Notes: generated by a model not told the origin, from the letters alone. Positions 10,504 through 21,069 are shown, counted from the first letter of the stretch. The stretch: 64,000 nt of DNA from Saitoella complicata NRRL Y-17804 (GCF_001661265.1 NW_017566995.1:186001-250000); one strand, 5' to 3'. Translations and numbers: made by a program.

Positions 10504-10835
10504 TATGATGATCCGAACACCCCTTTCCTTCAGCTTCGATTGCTATACGTGTACGTCTGCTCTGTTGACCTGTCAGTCTTTCGTTGTCTCTGTGCTGTGA
10601 GTCGATATTTCGAGGCGCAAAGGGCGGACGCGACTTTGGATATGTACGACATGAAGTTGCATTTCGACGCGTACGAGCACATGAACTTCACCGGGTGTGT
10701 TCTTTTGGAAGTATGAAGAATAAGAATGCATTGAATGAGAGATTACTCCGAAAACCTGAACGCCAAATGATCCCCTGATATCACCCTTGAAACCCTGGCA
10801 GTTGCCCATGCCCACGTATCCGTAGATAACACATC

Positions 10836-12222
10836 CTAGAAGAGGCTCATTCTCATGATCCCTTCATTGGTATCTCCGATTCCTCCGACCGGCTGCGTCT
10901 TCTTCTGCACCGGGCTCTCCGCTTTGATTGGTCCTCCCGGCCCACTGGAACCACTTCCGTTCAAACCAGGCGAGACCGCGCGTCTCTTCATGTTCCCATA
11001 CGGTTCGAACCTCGTATCTTCGTGCATGCTCTTTCTCTTCCTGCGAGGTAACGATGGTGGGAAGAAAGTTCCGGAGCTAGCTGGTGAGGAGGCGAGAGGT
11101 CCACTGTTGACCATAGGGATATTTTCTGACTGTTGGCGGGAGAAATTGATAGGAGTCGAGGTTGTTGACATTGCGGGCAGTGGTTGAGCCCATGGGAAGG
11201 ACGGTGTTGTTGGGCGATTGTTCGGATTTTCCGACGGTGTACCACATGAACTCTCCGTGTTGGACGGTGTTGGAATATCATCGGCCATACTCTCATCATC
11301 CATCTCGCTCCTGTGCCCCTTGTCCCTAACAGAACCGGAAGCTGATAATGAAGCTGAGTCATGATCTCTCATGGACCAGCTTTCGGCATCTAAGAGTTCG
11401 TCGACAGGGTCGACGGAGACTTCACTGTCCGTGGTGGGCTCTTTGCTGAGCATGTTTGTGAGCGCTGCCTCACGTTTGACCTCGAAGTCAAAGGGATGGG
11501 TTTCATCAGCAAGTGACGCTGCAACTCGGCTGAGAGACTTTGGTTTGGGCTGCATATATCCTGTTAGCATGGGTGTGAAGACGTCAAATATCATGCATAC
11601 CAGCAGATTAGACCGCCTCATGAACACTCTCTGTAGAGGTTCACTTCGCACGCTGTACGGCACACTCTTTTCGATCTTGACCGGTGTGCCATTTCCGCTT
11701 ACCAGCCCCCTTAACTTCTCCCGATCTACTCGCGGACTCTCTCCCTTCTGACTTGAGAAGCTCTTTGATCTGACTCGCATTTCAGCAGGTACGTTGCCCT
11801 GTGCTGCAGGATCATGATCTTCCTCTTCGTCGGACTCCGAATCTTCTTCGGAATCATCATCAAGGTCCATTGATCGGAACCTCGTTGGACTGCCAAAACT
11901 GCCAGAGTTAAGGAAGGAAAACTCGGGTCGATCCGAAGTAGCCGGAGTTACCGGGGATGATTCAATTGTGGTGCTCTGGTGGAGATTCTGCCAGCATACA
12001 GTCAGATAAGAAAGTACGAATATCTTTGAAATTACTTACCGTACATCGATTCGGCCTCCTGGCAAACGAATATGCTTCCAAGAGAGGTGGAGGTGCTGGT
12101 GAAGCCCCCGTACCAGTGGTTGGTCCCGCAGGCGAGCTCGTGACAGTCATTCGTGTGTTGCTAGTTGGACGGCGTGCAGGAGTAGATGGAGTGGATCCGG
12201 GCAGCCCTTGTGGGAGCGCCAT
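10836..12222 (-). CDS. Conserved fungal nuclear-type protein of unknown function
   Basis: Three exons (12222-12040, 11987-11601, 11549-10836) give 427 residues. Intron 1 is 52 nt (GTAAGT). Intron 2 is 51 nt (GTATGC), in frame and stop-free, so an unspliced reading also looks open. Visible landmarks are NLHQSTTIESSPVTPATSD, a very acidic block (MDLDDDSEEDSESDEEEDHD), RRSNLLPKPKSLSRVAASL created by the second splice, EVKREAAL, and a basic C-terminal motif KRRAVSPGL followed by IGDTNEGIMRMSL. Most of the chain is Ser/Pro-rich and probably disordered. I recognise the pattern as a conserved filamentous-fungal protein but cannot name a function. The basic KRKSMHED and MKRRAVSP stretches could serve as nuclear signals. 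Confidence 0.75.
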
Positions 12223-12542
12223 AGTCCGATGGTCGTCGGTTGTGTGGTGTTGGTTTTGGTTTTGGTGTTTTGTCTATGATTTCATTGTGTACGACACGAG
12301 GCTAAGGAACGTGTGAGCTTAACCGTGTACACATTTCCTTCTCATTAGTAGTATCAAGCTTAGATGATATAAAACCCTCAAAAACGCCAATCAACGCCAG
12401 AAACCATTGCCAAACATCTTTCCAACAACTGTCTGTGCTCCCCAAATCCGACCCTCTGCGTAACTCCTCGCACATTCATTCCAGATGATGCGGGACGTAG
12501 CTTCGTTCTCCCTGTAGTCCTTCACTGAACATCTTCACTCGT
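12223..12542. other. Intergenic spacer
   Basis: About 320 bases lie between the start of the conserved nuclear-type protein and the stop of the next minus-strand gene. T-rich and GTTTTGG runs are present. No gene is seen. Confidence 0.5.
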
Positions 12543-13232
12543 TCATCTCGTAGGCACGCCACCAGATGAATCCATTGCTTCATCGTATCTCGGCGGCTGT
12601 ATGCCCCCAAAACTACTCACTCGGGTAGCGATTGGCGCTGGCCGCGTCATTTCTTCCACGACAACGCCGCCCAGCAACGGTTGTGCACCACCGCCTTCTC
12701 TGCTCTCCAACTCTCCTTCCCGTCCTTCCACCGGCGGTGTATATACCGGCAACGCCTCAATACTCTCCCCCTCCTCGCATATAGACTCCGTTCTTCGACG
12801 TCTCCCTAACGCTATGAGATCGGTCTGAAGTGCATCGCGCCCGCGTGTAGCTTGCTGTGTGCGTTTTCCTCGCTTTGAGCGTCGGTAGAGAAATGCGGCA
12901 CATATTGCGATAAGGATGATGGCGAGGAGGAGGAGGAAGTACCAGTTGATAAGGGTAGAATCGCCGGATTTGGAGGTCGTGTTGGAGGAGCTATTGGTTG
13001 TAGAAACTGGGGTTCCTCCCAACGTGTTTTTGTAGGTTGTTGTTGGAATAGATGAGCTTGATGACATGACAGAGCCGGAAGATACCGGTGTTGCAGAGGT
13101 GAGGAAGGTGGTGGCGGACGATACGGCGGACACTGCGGTAGACTGTGCTGTCGCCGACGGCATTATGGAAGACGAGAATGCTAAGGCAGCATGTCCTGCC
13201 AGCCGCCTTCGCTGTCGTCGAGCTGAATGCAT
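12543..13232 (-). CDS. Single-pass Ser/Thr-rich membrane protein with cytosolic PY motif
   Basis: I start this at ATG 13232 (MHSARRQRRRLAGHAALAF), which gives a plausible signal sequence and 229 residues; the frame is open further upstream without clear coding character. A Ser/Thr-rich ectodomain of about 80 residues is followed by one membrane helix (WYFLLLLAIILIAICAAFLY) and a basic stop-transfer RRSKRGKR. The cytosolic tail carries LPVYTPP and QPPRYDEAM, a PPxY motif of the kind bound by WW-domain ubiquitin ligases such as Rsp5. This layout resembles fungal wall-stress sensors or ligase adaptors, but no WSC or other named domain is present. Function is unknown. Confidence 0.65.
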   Translation of the reverse strand: MHSARRQRRRLAGHAALAFSSSIMPSATAQSTAVSAVSSATTFLTSATPVSSGSVMSSSSSIPTTTYKNTLGGTPVSTTNSSSNTTSKSGDSTLINWYFLLLLAIILIAICAAFLYRRSKRGKRTQQATRGRDALQTDLIALGRRRRTESICEEGESIEALPVYTPPVEGREGELESREGGGAQPLLGGVVVEEMTRPAPIATRVSSFGGIQPPRYDEAMDSSGGVPTR

Positions 13233-13735
13233 ATCTCGCTTCTCTCGCTTGTCTGTATCAGATGCTGCAGTACGGTTACCAAGGCCGCGCAAAGCCGGGA
13301 ACACTCGGCACACGCGTGAAGATGGAGCTGCAAAACTGTGTCGAATCAAGAGCAAAGCAATGCATCGGCCTGCCAGTGTGAATGCTTCGGTGAGGTGGTG
13401 GTGAAGCCCTGACCACGGCTGTTTCCAGACGCACACATATGAAACGCCGATGATCGTCACGAAGGTACGCATACATAAAACCTCCGTCAATTCCTCAATT
13501 CAGATACGCTTTCCCCATATGCCCATCTTCCTATCGAGCGCCGGGGCTGTACTCCACACTCCCCCAGATGCATCATTACTCCGCCCTCGGGACTCATCTC
13601 CACCTTTCCGAGCGATGCGACCCAAATATGCCCGGGTCTAACCGTATCACCCCTCCAGAAGGATAGATATATATAAACACCAAACCCTGCCTCTTGAGCA
13701 GCAGATCAACTCACACAGCAGTTGTCGACGTCGCA
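13233..13735. promoter_or_regulatory. Divergent promoter region with TATA box for the GGT homologue
   Basis: This region lies between two divergent genes. TATATATAAA at 13668-13677 sits about 60 bases before ATG 13736 on the plus strand and is a good TATA candidate. Nothing else is resolved. Confidence 0.5.
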
Positions 13736-15466
13736 ATGGCTCCCATTAACCTCGAGAATGTTTACCCGCCCGAGCCCAAGTTCGTGCACTTCCCCTCCCG
13801 CCGATCAACGGTGCACGGTACGAAGGGTATGATCTCTTCCTCCCAGCCATTGGCCAACCAAGCTGGATTGAGGGTGTTGCTACAGGGCGGAAACGCAGCG
13901 GATGCTGCCGTCGCTGTTGCGGCTGCGTTGAATGTTACCGAGCCTGGAAGTACCGGTATTGGTGGTGACATGTTTTGCTTGTTTTATGACGCGAAGACGA
14001 AGACTGTCAAGGGATTGAACGGATCGGGGAGGAGTCCGAAGGCGTTGGATATGCCCAAGGCGAGGGAGCTCGGGATCTCTGGTACCGAGATTCCGTTGGA
14101 CAACATCAACGCCGCGACTGTACCTGGAGCTGCCGCAGGATGGGTTGATACCCTCAAGTTGTTCGGATCAGGCGAGGTCACCATGGAAGACGTCCTCACG
14201 CCCGCCATCGAACTCGCCGAAGACGGCTTCCCCGTCTCCGAGATCTCGGCATACTACTGGGGTCTGGCAGAGCAGCAAATCAAGGCCGCTTCGCCCAACT
14301 TCGCGGAGATGCTCTCAAAGGTCACTGGAAAGGCTCCGAAGGCGGGTGAGTTGATGCACAACTCCACGCTCGCCCAAACTTTTCGCGCGGTCGCCAAGGA
14401 GGGATTTGATGGATTCTACAAGGGTAGGATCGCGGATGCGATTGTGGAGTTGGTCAAGAGTCGTGGAGGTGTCATGACCCATGATGATCTCGCTTCGCAC
14501 ACTTCTACACCTGTTGATCCTATCAATATCGACTTCAAGGGGTTGACCGTATGGGAATGTCCACCCAATGGGCAGGGTATCGTCGCGCTCATGGCGCTTG
14601 GTATTTTGCAGGAGATGGAGGCTCAGGGTCGCTGTGGGAAGCTGGATGAGATGGAGCACAACTCTCCAGAGTACTTGCACGCTATCATCGAGGCGCTGAG
14701 ATTGGCCTTTGCGGACGCAAAGGCGTACGTTTCGGACCAGGACGTGGAGCACGTCCCCACGATTGCGATGCTAAACAAAGACTACCTCGCCAGCCGTGCA
14801 AAGCTTTTCGACCCCTCCAAGCAAACAGCGGATTTGAAGGAAGGAACCCCCGTCAACTCGTCCGACACCGTCTACTTCACCACCGCAGACAGATGGGGCA
14901 ACGCCTGCTCCTTCATCATCTCCAACTACGCCGGCTTCGGCACAGGTGCCATCCCCAAAAACTGCGGCTTCACTCTCCAAAATCGCGGTTCGAACTTTGT
15001 TCTTGTCGACGGACACCCCAACATGCTGAAGGGTCGTAAGAGACCGTATCATACGATCATCCCGGCTATGGTTACTGACAGCAAAACGGGTGAGTTGTGG
15101 GCTTCGTATGGTGTCATGGGCGGGTTCATGCAACCCCAAGGCCACGTGCAAGTTCTTCTCAACCTCCTCCACCACGGCACCACCCCCCAAGCCGCTCTCG
15201 ACGCTCCCCGTATTTGTCTCGGCGCAGGAATGCCTGATGCTGGACCCATCGATAGCACAGTTTACATCGAGGAAGGAATTCCGGAGGCGACTGTGGAGAA
15301 GTTGAAGGCCATGGGGCATAAGGTCGTTGTTGCGACGGAGTTTCAGAGGGGAACGTTTGGGCGGGGGCAGGTTATCAGGTGTCATAAGGATGGGAAGGAC
15401 AAGAGCCAGGTTGTTTGGAGTGGGGGCAGTGATATGAGGGGTGATGGGGCTGCGTTGGGGTGGTGA
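13736..15466 (+). CDS. Gamma-glutamyltransferase family protein (YwrD-like)
   Basis: The start is ATG 13736 (MAPINLENVYPPEPKF); the frame opens upstream with TTG, which is not a likely start. The 576-residue intronless protein shows the Ntn-hydrolase GGT family throughout: GMISSSQPLANQAGLRVL, GGNAADAAVA, GSTGIGGDMFCLFYD, GSGRSP and, near residue 377, DTVYFTTAD, where Thr is the expected autoprocessing nucleophile. The later GHPNMLKGRKRPYHTI and GGFMQPQGH blocks also fit. There is no signal peptide or membrane anchor, unlike secreted fungal GGTs, so a cytosolic hydrolase of the YwrD type is more likely than the vacuolar or extracellular enzyme. Substrate is not known. Confidence 0.85.
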   Translation: MAPINLENVYPPEPKFVHFPSRRSTVHGTKGMISSSQPLANQAGLRVLLQGGNAADAAVAVAAALNVTEPGSTGIGGDMFCLFYDAKTKTVKGLNGSGRSPKALDMPKARELGISGTEIPLDNINAATVPGAAAGWVDTLKLFGSGEVTMEDVLTPAIELAEDGFPVSEISAYYWGLAEQQIKAASPNFAEMLSKVTGKAPKAGELMHNSTLAQTFRAVAKEGFDGFYKGRIADAIVELVKSRGGVMTHDDLASHTSTPVDPINIDFKGLTVWECPPNGQGIVALMALGILQEMEAQGRCGKLDEMEHNSPEYLHAIIEALRLAFADAKAYVSDQDVEHVPTIAMLNKDYLASRAKLFDPSKQTADLKEGTPVNSSDTVYFTTADRWGNACSFIISNYAGFGTGAIPKNCGFTLQNRGSNFVLVDGHPNMLKGRKRPYHTIIPAMVTDSKTGELWASYGVMGGFMQPQGHVQVLLNLLHHGTTPQAALDAPRICLGAGMPDAGPIDSTVYIEEGIPEATVEKLKAMGHKVVVATEFQRGTFGRGQVIRCHKDGKDKSQVVWSGGSDMRGDGAALGW

Positions 15467-15539
15467 TACCATACAGCATTATTATCTAAAAATATGCATA
15501 CCTTCTCTTTTGTTCACTACGTTCGGTTTGCCTCCGAGA

Positions 15540-16590
15540 TCAAGCTTGCACTACATCCTGCAGTTGATCTTCTGTGAACATCCCTTCTCCATCGACAAAC
15601 AGCTTCATCCTCCCACCTAGCTCCGTCTTCACGGTGACCTCCCGTCTCGATTCCGAGTCCTCCCTCTGACTTGCTTGCCACGCCTCAGCCAAAGTCATCC
15701 CATCATAATGTCTCATCTGCCCCTTCTGCAGCCTAACCCGGAGATTCACTGCGTTATTCCATGTCTGCGGAAGATGGTTGTTGCCGAAAAGAACCCAATT
15801 TGTGCATATCGCGAAACATGAATGCGTAAGGCAGAAGTCTTTGAGTGTCTTTGCTATGGTAGCGAAGATATAGGTGTCGACGTGGTCGTTGGGTTTTGTA
15901 GGTGTGGTTTCGCTGGATGGAGCTTGATACCTGTCTTGCCAGAAGAACGCGGAAAGACTGTCCAGTGCTACTACGCCAATCTTGGTATCGAGGAGGCTGG
16001 ACGACGGTGTGCAGACGTATGTCGGGAGGAAACGGAGTGTCGCCAGCAAAGATGTCGACGAGATTGGCCGGAATATATGCAGTCTCTGGAGAGCTTGATA
16101 GATGGCTTCGTCGCGGTCGTTTAGCGAAAGAGATCCGGCTGCCGTTGTGAGATGGTGTGACATGACTTCGCGAAGGCGGAGGGTTGACAGTTTGCCATCG
16201 GTATCGATATACTGCACGTCGTGTTAGAGGAAGCAGTTGCATCTCTGAAACTCAGCATACCACAACGGCTTCACCCTTCCCGCCTAGTTCATACACTTCT
16301 CCATCTGTCGCCGTCCATCTTGGCGGCAGAAGAGCAATGGAGCAAATAAGGTACAACAGATGTGTCTTTCCTCCTCCAGCAGTCCCACTGAGTTCGACAA
16401 GCGAGCCATACGGGATGGCCGTCGAGAATACTTGTCTCAGGACGGGATAAGATGTCGAAGTCGGGTCTTGTGTGCGACGGCGAAGGGAGGCGAGGAGCTA
16501 CGCGGCATCAGCACCAGCAAAGCGGTAGAACGGCGAAGAATGTACAGGAAGGAGCGGCTCCGGTTTGACCGAGTTCAGGACATGCCTCAT
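15540..16590 (-). CDS. XRCC2-like RAD51 paralogue
   Basis: Three exons (16590-16546, 16497-16261, 16211-15540) encode 317 residues. Intron 1 (48 nt, donor GTACAT) is the less certain one; intron 2 (49 nt, GTATGC...GTGCAG) is clear. A Walker A motif, GTAGGGKT, lies near residues 53-60. The RecA strand-loop VVYIDTDGKLSTLRL follows across the second junction. VVALDSLSAFFWQDRY serves as Walker B and matches the LDSLSAFYWIDR signature specific to XRCC2. XRCC2 belongs to the RAD51 paralogue complex that promotes filament assembly in homologous recombination. The gene diverges from the small Som1 gene with only 95 bases between starts. Confidence 0.82.
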
Positions 16591-16685
16591 TTCTTCATCG
16601 CTGGGTGAGCAACACCAAAAGCGCGGGCGTCTACATGACGGCACGACCGTGCAGCGACTTCACTTGCACTGAACACCAAGAGGAG

Positions 16686-17013
16686 ATGGCTCCACCAACA
16701 CACCATTTCCCCGTCACTGTCATCGACCACTTTGCTGATCCAATACACCTGGAAGCATTGAAAGGTGGGTCATGCCGTTCTCTGCACTTGAGCTAAGCTG
16801 ACCTGACGAACAGACCCGAGTGCTTGTCCGCTACATGTTCTGACCCAGTATAAATGCCGTGTAACGCCAACAACCATTGTATGTGGACCACTTGATCGAT
16901 ACTTCCGGCTGTGCAGGGATAAACAGGGGAGGAACCGGTCTGTTGAGGTTACGTGGATGATGCAGAAGGGGTGGAAGGCGTTGGAGGACAAGTATGCCGG
17001 GTGTGTGCGATGA
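16686..17013 (+). CDS. Som1-like mitochondrial inner membrane peptidase subunit
   Basis: Two short exons, 16686-16764 and 16814-17013, with a 49-nt intron (GTGGGT...AACAG), give a 92-residue protein starting MAPPTHHFPV. The central pattern CPLHVLTQYKC, then VCGPLDRYFRLC, matches Som1, where paired Cys motifs and a P-x-x-R-x-F-R-x-C segment are conserved (PF11093). Som1 associates with Imp1/Imp2, the protease that matures proteins in the intermembrane space. Length agrees with the family. The usual C-terminal ETTAW block is only weakly visible as VEVTWM. Each exon alone is too short to stand out, so this gene could easily be missed. Confidence 0.78.
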
Positions 17014-17189
17014 CGACTAGCTATCAACATGATGTACGATATAGAGGACCATGTAGACGAGAGTGTATGCGGTGTACAACACTGCATTGTTGAATTGCAT
17101 ATTGTTGCGATGTCGACGCAACCGAGATACCCCAGAAGATAGAAAGAACAACAAACTCCATGAACGCCCTGACCCACCCTTGCAATTGA

Positions 17190-17906
17190 TTATGCCTTCT
17201 TCCTCAATTTCTCAGTCTCCCAATTGACCACACCCTCAAACACCAACGGCGCCGCCCCATCAGGCCCCTCATACTCCTTCATTACCGCTTCCCAAGCCTT
17301 CTTTCTCTCACTCTTCTTCACATCCGCTCCCACAACCTCCACCCCTTCCGCACCATTCATATCCGGCTTCTGGTTGGTCTCTCTGATGAGTCGCCTCAAC
17401 GCATCCTCCGCAATCCTCGCCTCCTGGCTAACCTTCTCCCGTATCACCCTCGGATCCGTAACCCGCTCCGGATATATCGGTGTCTGCAGGTATGTATGCG
17501 CACTCGGATACGCCGGCATCCAATCCGGCACCTCCTGTCCTCTCTGCACCGGTACCGGATCTCTCAGCATTTGTCTCTCAGGCTCAAACGGCTCCGTGTT
17601 ATCCTGCGCCAGTAGTGGTAAGGGCGGGATGGGCGGTGCTAATAGCTCGTCTTCGAGGAATGAGGGGAGGATACCGAGGGAGCGGAGACCGCGTTCGAGG
17701 TCGGCGAGGGTGGGGCGTTGACGGCGGGTGTGGTTTGTTATGCGCATTGTTTGGTCGAGGATGGAGAGGATGTGGTCTTCGGCGAGGGATTGGAGGGTGT
17801 GGAGGGCGCCGGAGGTTGCGGAGGAGTATTCTGTTCGCGACAACACTATATGGGTGAGTGCGTGGGTGAATATGGTCGAGGCCAATTCCTCTGGTAATGC
17901 TGCCAT
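17190..17906 (-). CDS. TFIID subunit TAF8
   Basis: A 238-residue intronless frame. Residues about 1-85 form a bromodomain-associated histone fold (FTHALTHIVLS, ILDQTMRITNHTRRQRPTLADL, ERGLRSLGI). The TAF8 C-terminal signature follows: DWMPAYPSAHTYLQTPIYP, then TDPRVIREKVSQEARIAEDALRRL. TAF8 pairs with TAF10 through the histone fold and links TFIID lobes in RNA polymerase II initiation. A basic, Glu-rich tail closes the protein. A run of Gs and a TTTCTC microsatellite lie just upstream of the start, in the leader or promoter. Confidence 0.9.
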   Translation of the reverse strand: MAALPEELASTIFTHALTHIVLSRTEYSSATSGALHTLQSLAEDHILSILDQTMRITNHTRRQRPTLADLERGLRSLGILPSFLEDELLAPPIPPLPLLAQDNTEPFEPERQMLRDPVPVQRGQEVPDWMPAYPSAHTYLQTPIYPERVTDPRVIREKVSQEARIAEDALRRLIRETNQKPDMNGAEGVEVVGADVKKSERKKAWEAVMKEYEGPDGAAPLVFEGVVNWETEKLRKKA

Positions 17907-17925
17907 CCTGGCCTATTTTCTCGTT

Positions 17926-17978
17926 CTCTTTCTCTTTCTCTTTCTCAATTGAACGGTGGTGACGGGGGGGGGGGGGGG
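17926..17978. repeat. (TTTCTC)n microsatellite and poly-G tract
   Basis: About three TTTCTC units end near 17946. A run of more than ten Gs ends near 17978. Both lie in the 5' flank of TAF8 and are simple-sequence repeats. Confidence 0.8.
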
Positions 17979-18108
17979 TCCCTCGGTACGGGTTACGGTG
18001 TATCGTAGCCCAGATCACGTGTAGCCCTGACATGTCTGTACAGCTTCCCATAGCACGGACGTTTCTTACGTTACACACTCAAACTCTATCCCTCAAACAC
18101 AAATCAAA

Positions 18109-18440
18109 ATGGCCATCGCTCCTATTACCGGCATGTTCAGAAGGCAGTTGATCAAGGACTTGTCCGTACGTTTTCCTCTTTGTCCCATCTCGATTGCTCG
18201 TCTCGTTGCGTCGCTTCTGCTCAGGCTCGGGTTGAGGGAGAGCGGAGTCGATCGCGCGCGAAGGGGGGAGCAAACTGCGGGTGTTGTCGGTTGTGTGAGT
18301 TGTGCGCTGACGTTGGCTGTTAGATCTGCTTTGGACTTGGTATTGGTGGTGGTTACTGGTGGTGGTACGGATACCATGTTCCTGCTGTTCAGCACCGTGA
18401 CGCTTACTACCGTAAGCTCGAGGCCGAGGGTTTGGAGTAA
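18109..18440 (+). CDS. cox9: Cytochrome c oxidase subunit VIIa (COX9)
   Basis: Exon 1 (18109-18165) encodes MAIAPITGMFRRQLIKDLS. A 158-nt intron (GTACGT...TTAG) is followed by exon 2 (18324-18440). The 57-residue product has the fungal COX9/COX7A layout: MAIAPITG start, basic residues, one membrane helix (ICFGLGIGGGYWWWYGY) and a charged tail RDAYYRKLEAEGLE. It is a structural subunit of complex IV in the inner mitochondrial membrane. Just after the stop, GTATGC at 18442 and GTGCAG at 18515-18517 could bound a 76-nt intron in the 3' untranslated region. Confidence 0.88.
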
Positions 18441-19176
18441 GGTATGCCTACGAATTTCTCAGTCGTGATGTCGGACTGTCATTGTTATGGGATTGTATGC
18501 TAATGTTTGTCGTGCAGCATTGCAAGGTTGACGCTCATTTGACGAGGTTGCAACATGATGGAAGTGGATTATGTCTAATAATAAATCAACAAATCAAAAA
18601 CATGCATTACGCGTTTTCGCCATCAAAGCCGTGACTTGAACTTGCAAGCACATGTGGTCCTTCTTCTTGGGAATCGGCCCGGTTTCCCCGTCTGGATGAT
18701 CCTATGAATCAGTCGTCTGTTGCTCTTCTGCTACCACAGTCATGCGAACCAGCATCGAACAGGCCACGACAAACCAATCCCGCTCTCGCTCATTTCATCA
18801 TGGCCATTTACCGCTCGTTGCGGTTACCAACGTTCGGAGCCAATGAGTTGTGATCCATTCAGCTTCCGTCGCATCATGGCCCGTGCACTGAACAGAAGAT
18901 CCCAAGCGCCTGTAGAATAACGTAAATCTTGTTCACTTGCTCTTGTACATGGCAATTGCCGTTCACGTCTTGTTGGGCCATTGGACCGGGTGAGCTTTAT
19001 GCTTGGTGGTGCCTGGGCCGAAACTTCAGGATCCGAATTACTCGATTACTCAAAACCGCTCCACCAAAAACCGACAATCCGGTTATCACATTGCAACGAC
19101 GTCTGATCCTCCAGCTCAATTGCAATCGCAACATCCATCACATACAGAGCCTGTCTTCCTTTCCAACATAGCATAG
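18441..19176. other. Intergenic region between COX9 and TOM70
   Basis: About 740 bases. The first part is COX9 3' UTR with a possible intron at 18442-18517 and AATAAA near 18580. The remainder has no convincing gene; it presumably holds the TOM70 promoter. Confidence 0.5.
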
Positions 19177-21069
19177 ATGTCCGCCGAGCCAGTACCCGTT
19201 ACCAGCGTCGCCCTGGATAAGGCGACTTCTTCGCCCGGTGTCTGGGATCGCATCACCAAGTACGTCTCGGAAAACAAGGCCGTTGTTTATGCCACGGCCG
19301 CTGCGGTGATCGTTGTCGGAGCTGGTGGTGTCTACTACTTGCACTCAAAATCGTCCGACGGATCGGCGCCCTCACCCAAGCCAACGAAGAAGCAGCGGAG
19401 AGCGGAGCGAAAACAGAAGCACGAGGAGCGTTTGGCGGAGGAGAAGGATCAGGTTGACGAGAAGCCATCGAAGGTTGAGGAGGTTGCACAGACACTTGCG
19501 GAGGACAAGAAGGTGGAGACTCCAGCGCCGACCATGGCTACCCCCGAACCAGTTGCTGGAACCGATGGTTTGCCAGAGATCACTGAGGAGAGTGTTGCGG
19601 CTATGACTCCCGAGCAGCGTGCGGAGTTCGCCACCCAACTCAAGAGCGCCGGTAACAAGGCGTACCAGAAGAAGGAGTTCGAGACCGCTATTGCCTGCTA
19701 CTCTCGTGCTATCATCTGCAAGGCGGATGACCCCGTTTTCTGGTCCAACCGCGCTGCTTGTTACGCAGCCAAGAGTGACCACCAGAAGGTGATTGAGGAC
19801 ACTACCGCTGCGCTCAAGTTGGACAGCATGTACATCAAGGCTCTTAACCGTCGTGCGGTCGCTAGCGAGGCCTTGGGCAAGAACGGCGACGCGTTGTTGG
19901 ATTTCACTGCGTCGTGCATTATGGACGGTTTCACCAACCAGACTGCTCAGATGGCTATCGAGCGTTTGTTGAAGAAGGTCGCGGAGGAGGAGGCTGCCCA
20001 GATCTGGTCTACGCGTGAGCAGAAGTTGCCCAGCCCGACATTCGTCAATGCGTACATGGATGCGTTCAGGAGGAAGGATGCACCGATGATCGAGTCTGCT
20101 GATGCTGAGTCTGGCGATGCAAAGTTGAAGGCGGCTATCGAGGCTTTGGAGCGCAGGGATTACGAGAAGTCGATGAACTTGTTCGACGAGGCCATTGAGA
20201 AGGGCTGCTCTCACTTGGCTTTGGCATACTCATGGAAGGGAACCTTTGAGTTCATCATGGGCAATGCCCAGAAGGCTATGGAGTACCTTGACAAGTCCAC
20301 TGAGCTCGACCCAGCTTTGGTCCAGAACTACGTCAAGCGCGCATCTGTCCACATGGAGCTCGGTGAGCGCGAGAAGACTTGGGATGACTTTGACAAGGCT
20401 ATTGAGGTCAACGCGGAGGATCCTGATATCTACTACCACCGCGGTCAAGTCCGCTTCATCACTGGTGAGTATGCTGCTGCTGCCAAGGACTACCAGAGAT
20501 CGATTGACCTTGACAAGAACTTTGTCTTCTCCCACGTTCAGTTGGGTGTCGCTCAGTACAAGCTCGGATCCATCGCTAGCTCTATGGCTACCTTCAGGAG
20601 ATGCATCAAGCAGTTCGGTGACACTTACTCGGAAGTCCACAACTACTACGGAGAGTTATTGATGGACCAGCAGCGTTTCGAGGATGCTCTTGAAAAGTTC
20701 GACCGTGCTATCGAGTTGGAGAAGGCTCACACCTCCAACATGAACGTCTTGCCGTTAATCAACAAAGCTCTTGTGACCTTTCAGTGGAAGAAGGACGTGA
20801 AGGAGGCTACTGTTCTCTGTGAGAAAGCTCTGGCTATCGACCCCTCATGTGACGTTGCTGTCGCCACCATGGCTCAGCTCTTGTTGCAGCAAGGAAAGAC
20901 CCGGGAAGCGTTGGAGTATTTTGAGAAGAGCGCCGAGTTGGCAAGAACCCCTGCAGAGTTGGTGAATGCGTTGTCCTACAAGCAGGCTACCAAGGTGCAG
21001 TTGCAGATCGTTGAGACTTACCCACAATTGGCTGAGAAGCTCGCTGCTACTGGTGCTGGAATGATGTAA
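19177..21069 (+). CDS. tom70: Mitochondrial import receptor TOM70
   Basis: This intronless gene encodes 630 residues. An N-terminal membrane anchor (about 33-55, AVVYATAAAVIVVGAGGVYY) is followed by a basic linker (KKQRRAERKQKHEERLAEEK). Arrays of TPR repeats start near residue 145 (AEFATQLKSAGNKAYQKKEF, then CYSRAI and FWSNRAACYA). The first three TPRs form the Hsp70/Hsp90-binding clamp. Later TPRs (YYHRGQVRFITGEYAAAAKDY and on) bind precursors. TOM70 is the outer-membrane receptor for carrier-type preproteins. Length matches fungal orthologues. Confidence 0.93.
   Translation: MSAEPVPVTSVALDKATSSPGVWDRITKYVSENKAVVYATAAAVIVVGAGGVYYLHSKSSDGSAPSPKPTKKQRRAERKQKHEERLAEEKDQVDEKPSKVEEVAQTLAEDKKVETPAPTMATPEPVAGTDGLPEITEESVAAMTPEQRAEFATQLKSAGNKAYQKKEFETAIACYSRAIICKADDPVFWSNRAACYAAKSDHQKVIEDTTAALKLDSMYIKALNRRAVASEALGKNGDALLDFTASCIMDGFTNQTAQMAIERLLKKVAEEEAAQIWSTREQKLPSPTFVNAYMDAFRRKDAPMIESADAESGDAKLKAAIEALERRDYEKSMNLFDEAIEKGCSHLALAYSWKGTFEFIMGNAQKAMEYLDKSTELDPALVQNYVKRASVHMELGEREKTWDDFDKAIEVNAEDPDIYYHRGQVRFITGEYAAAAKDYQRSIDLDKNFVFSHVQLGVAQYKLGSIASSMATFRRCIKQFGDTYSEVHNYYGELLMDQQRFEDALEKFDRAIELEKAHTSNMNVLPLINKALVTFQWKKDVKEATVLCEKALAIDPSCDVAVATMAQLLLQQGKTREALEYFEKSAELARTPAELVNALSYKQATKVQLQIVETYPQLAEKLAATGAGMM

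Noticed and set aside
17966-17978. Poly-G run as a functional quadruplex site
   Set aside because: It is a single homopolymer tract without spaced G-runs; slippage-type simple repeat is enough explanation.
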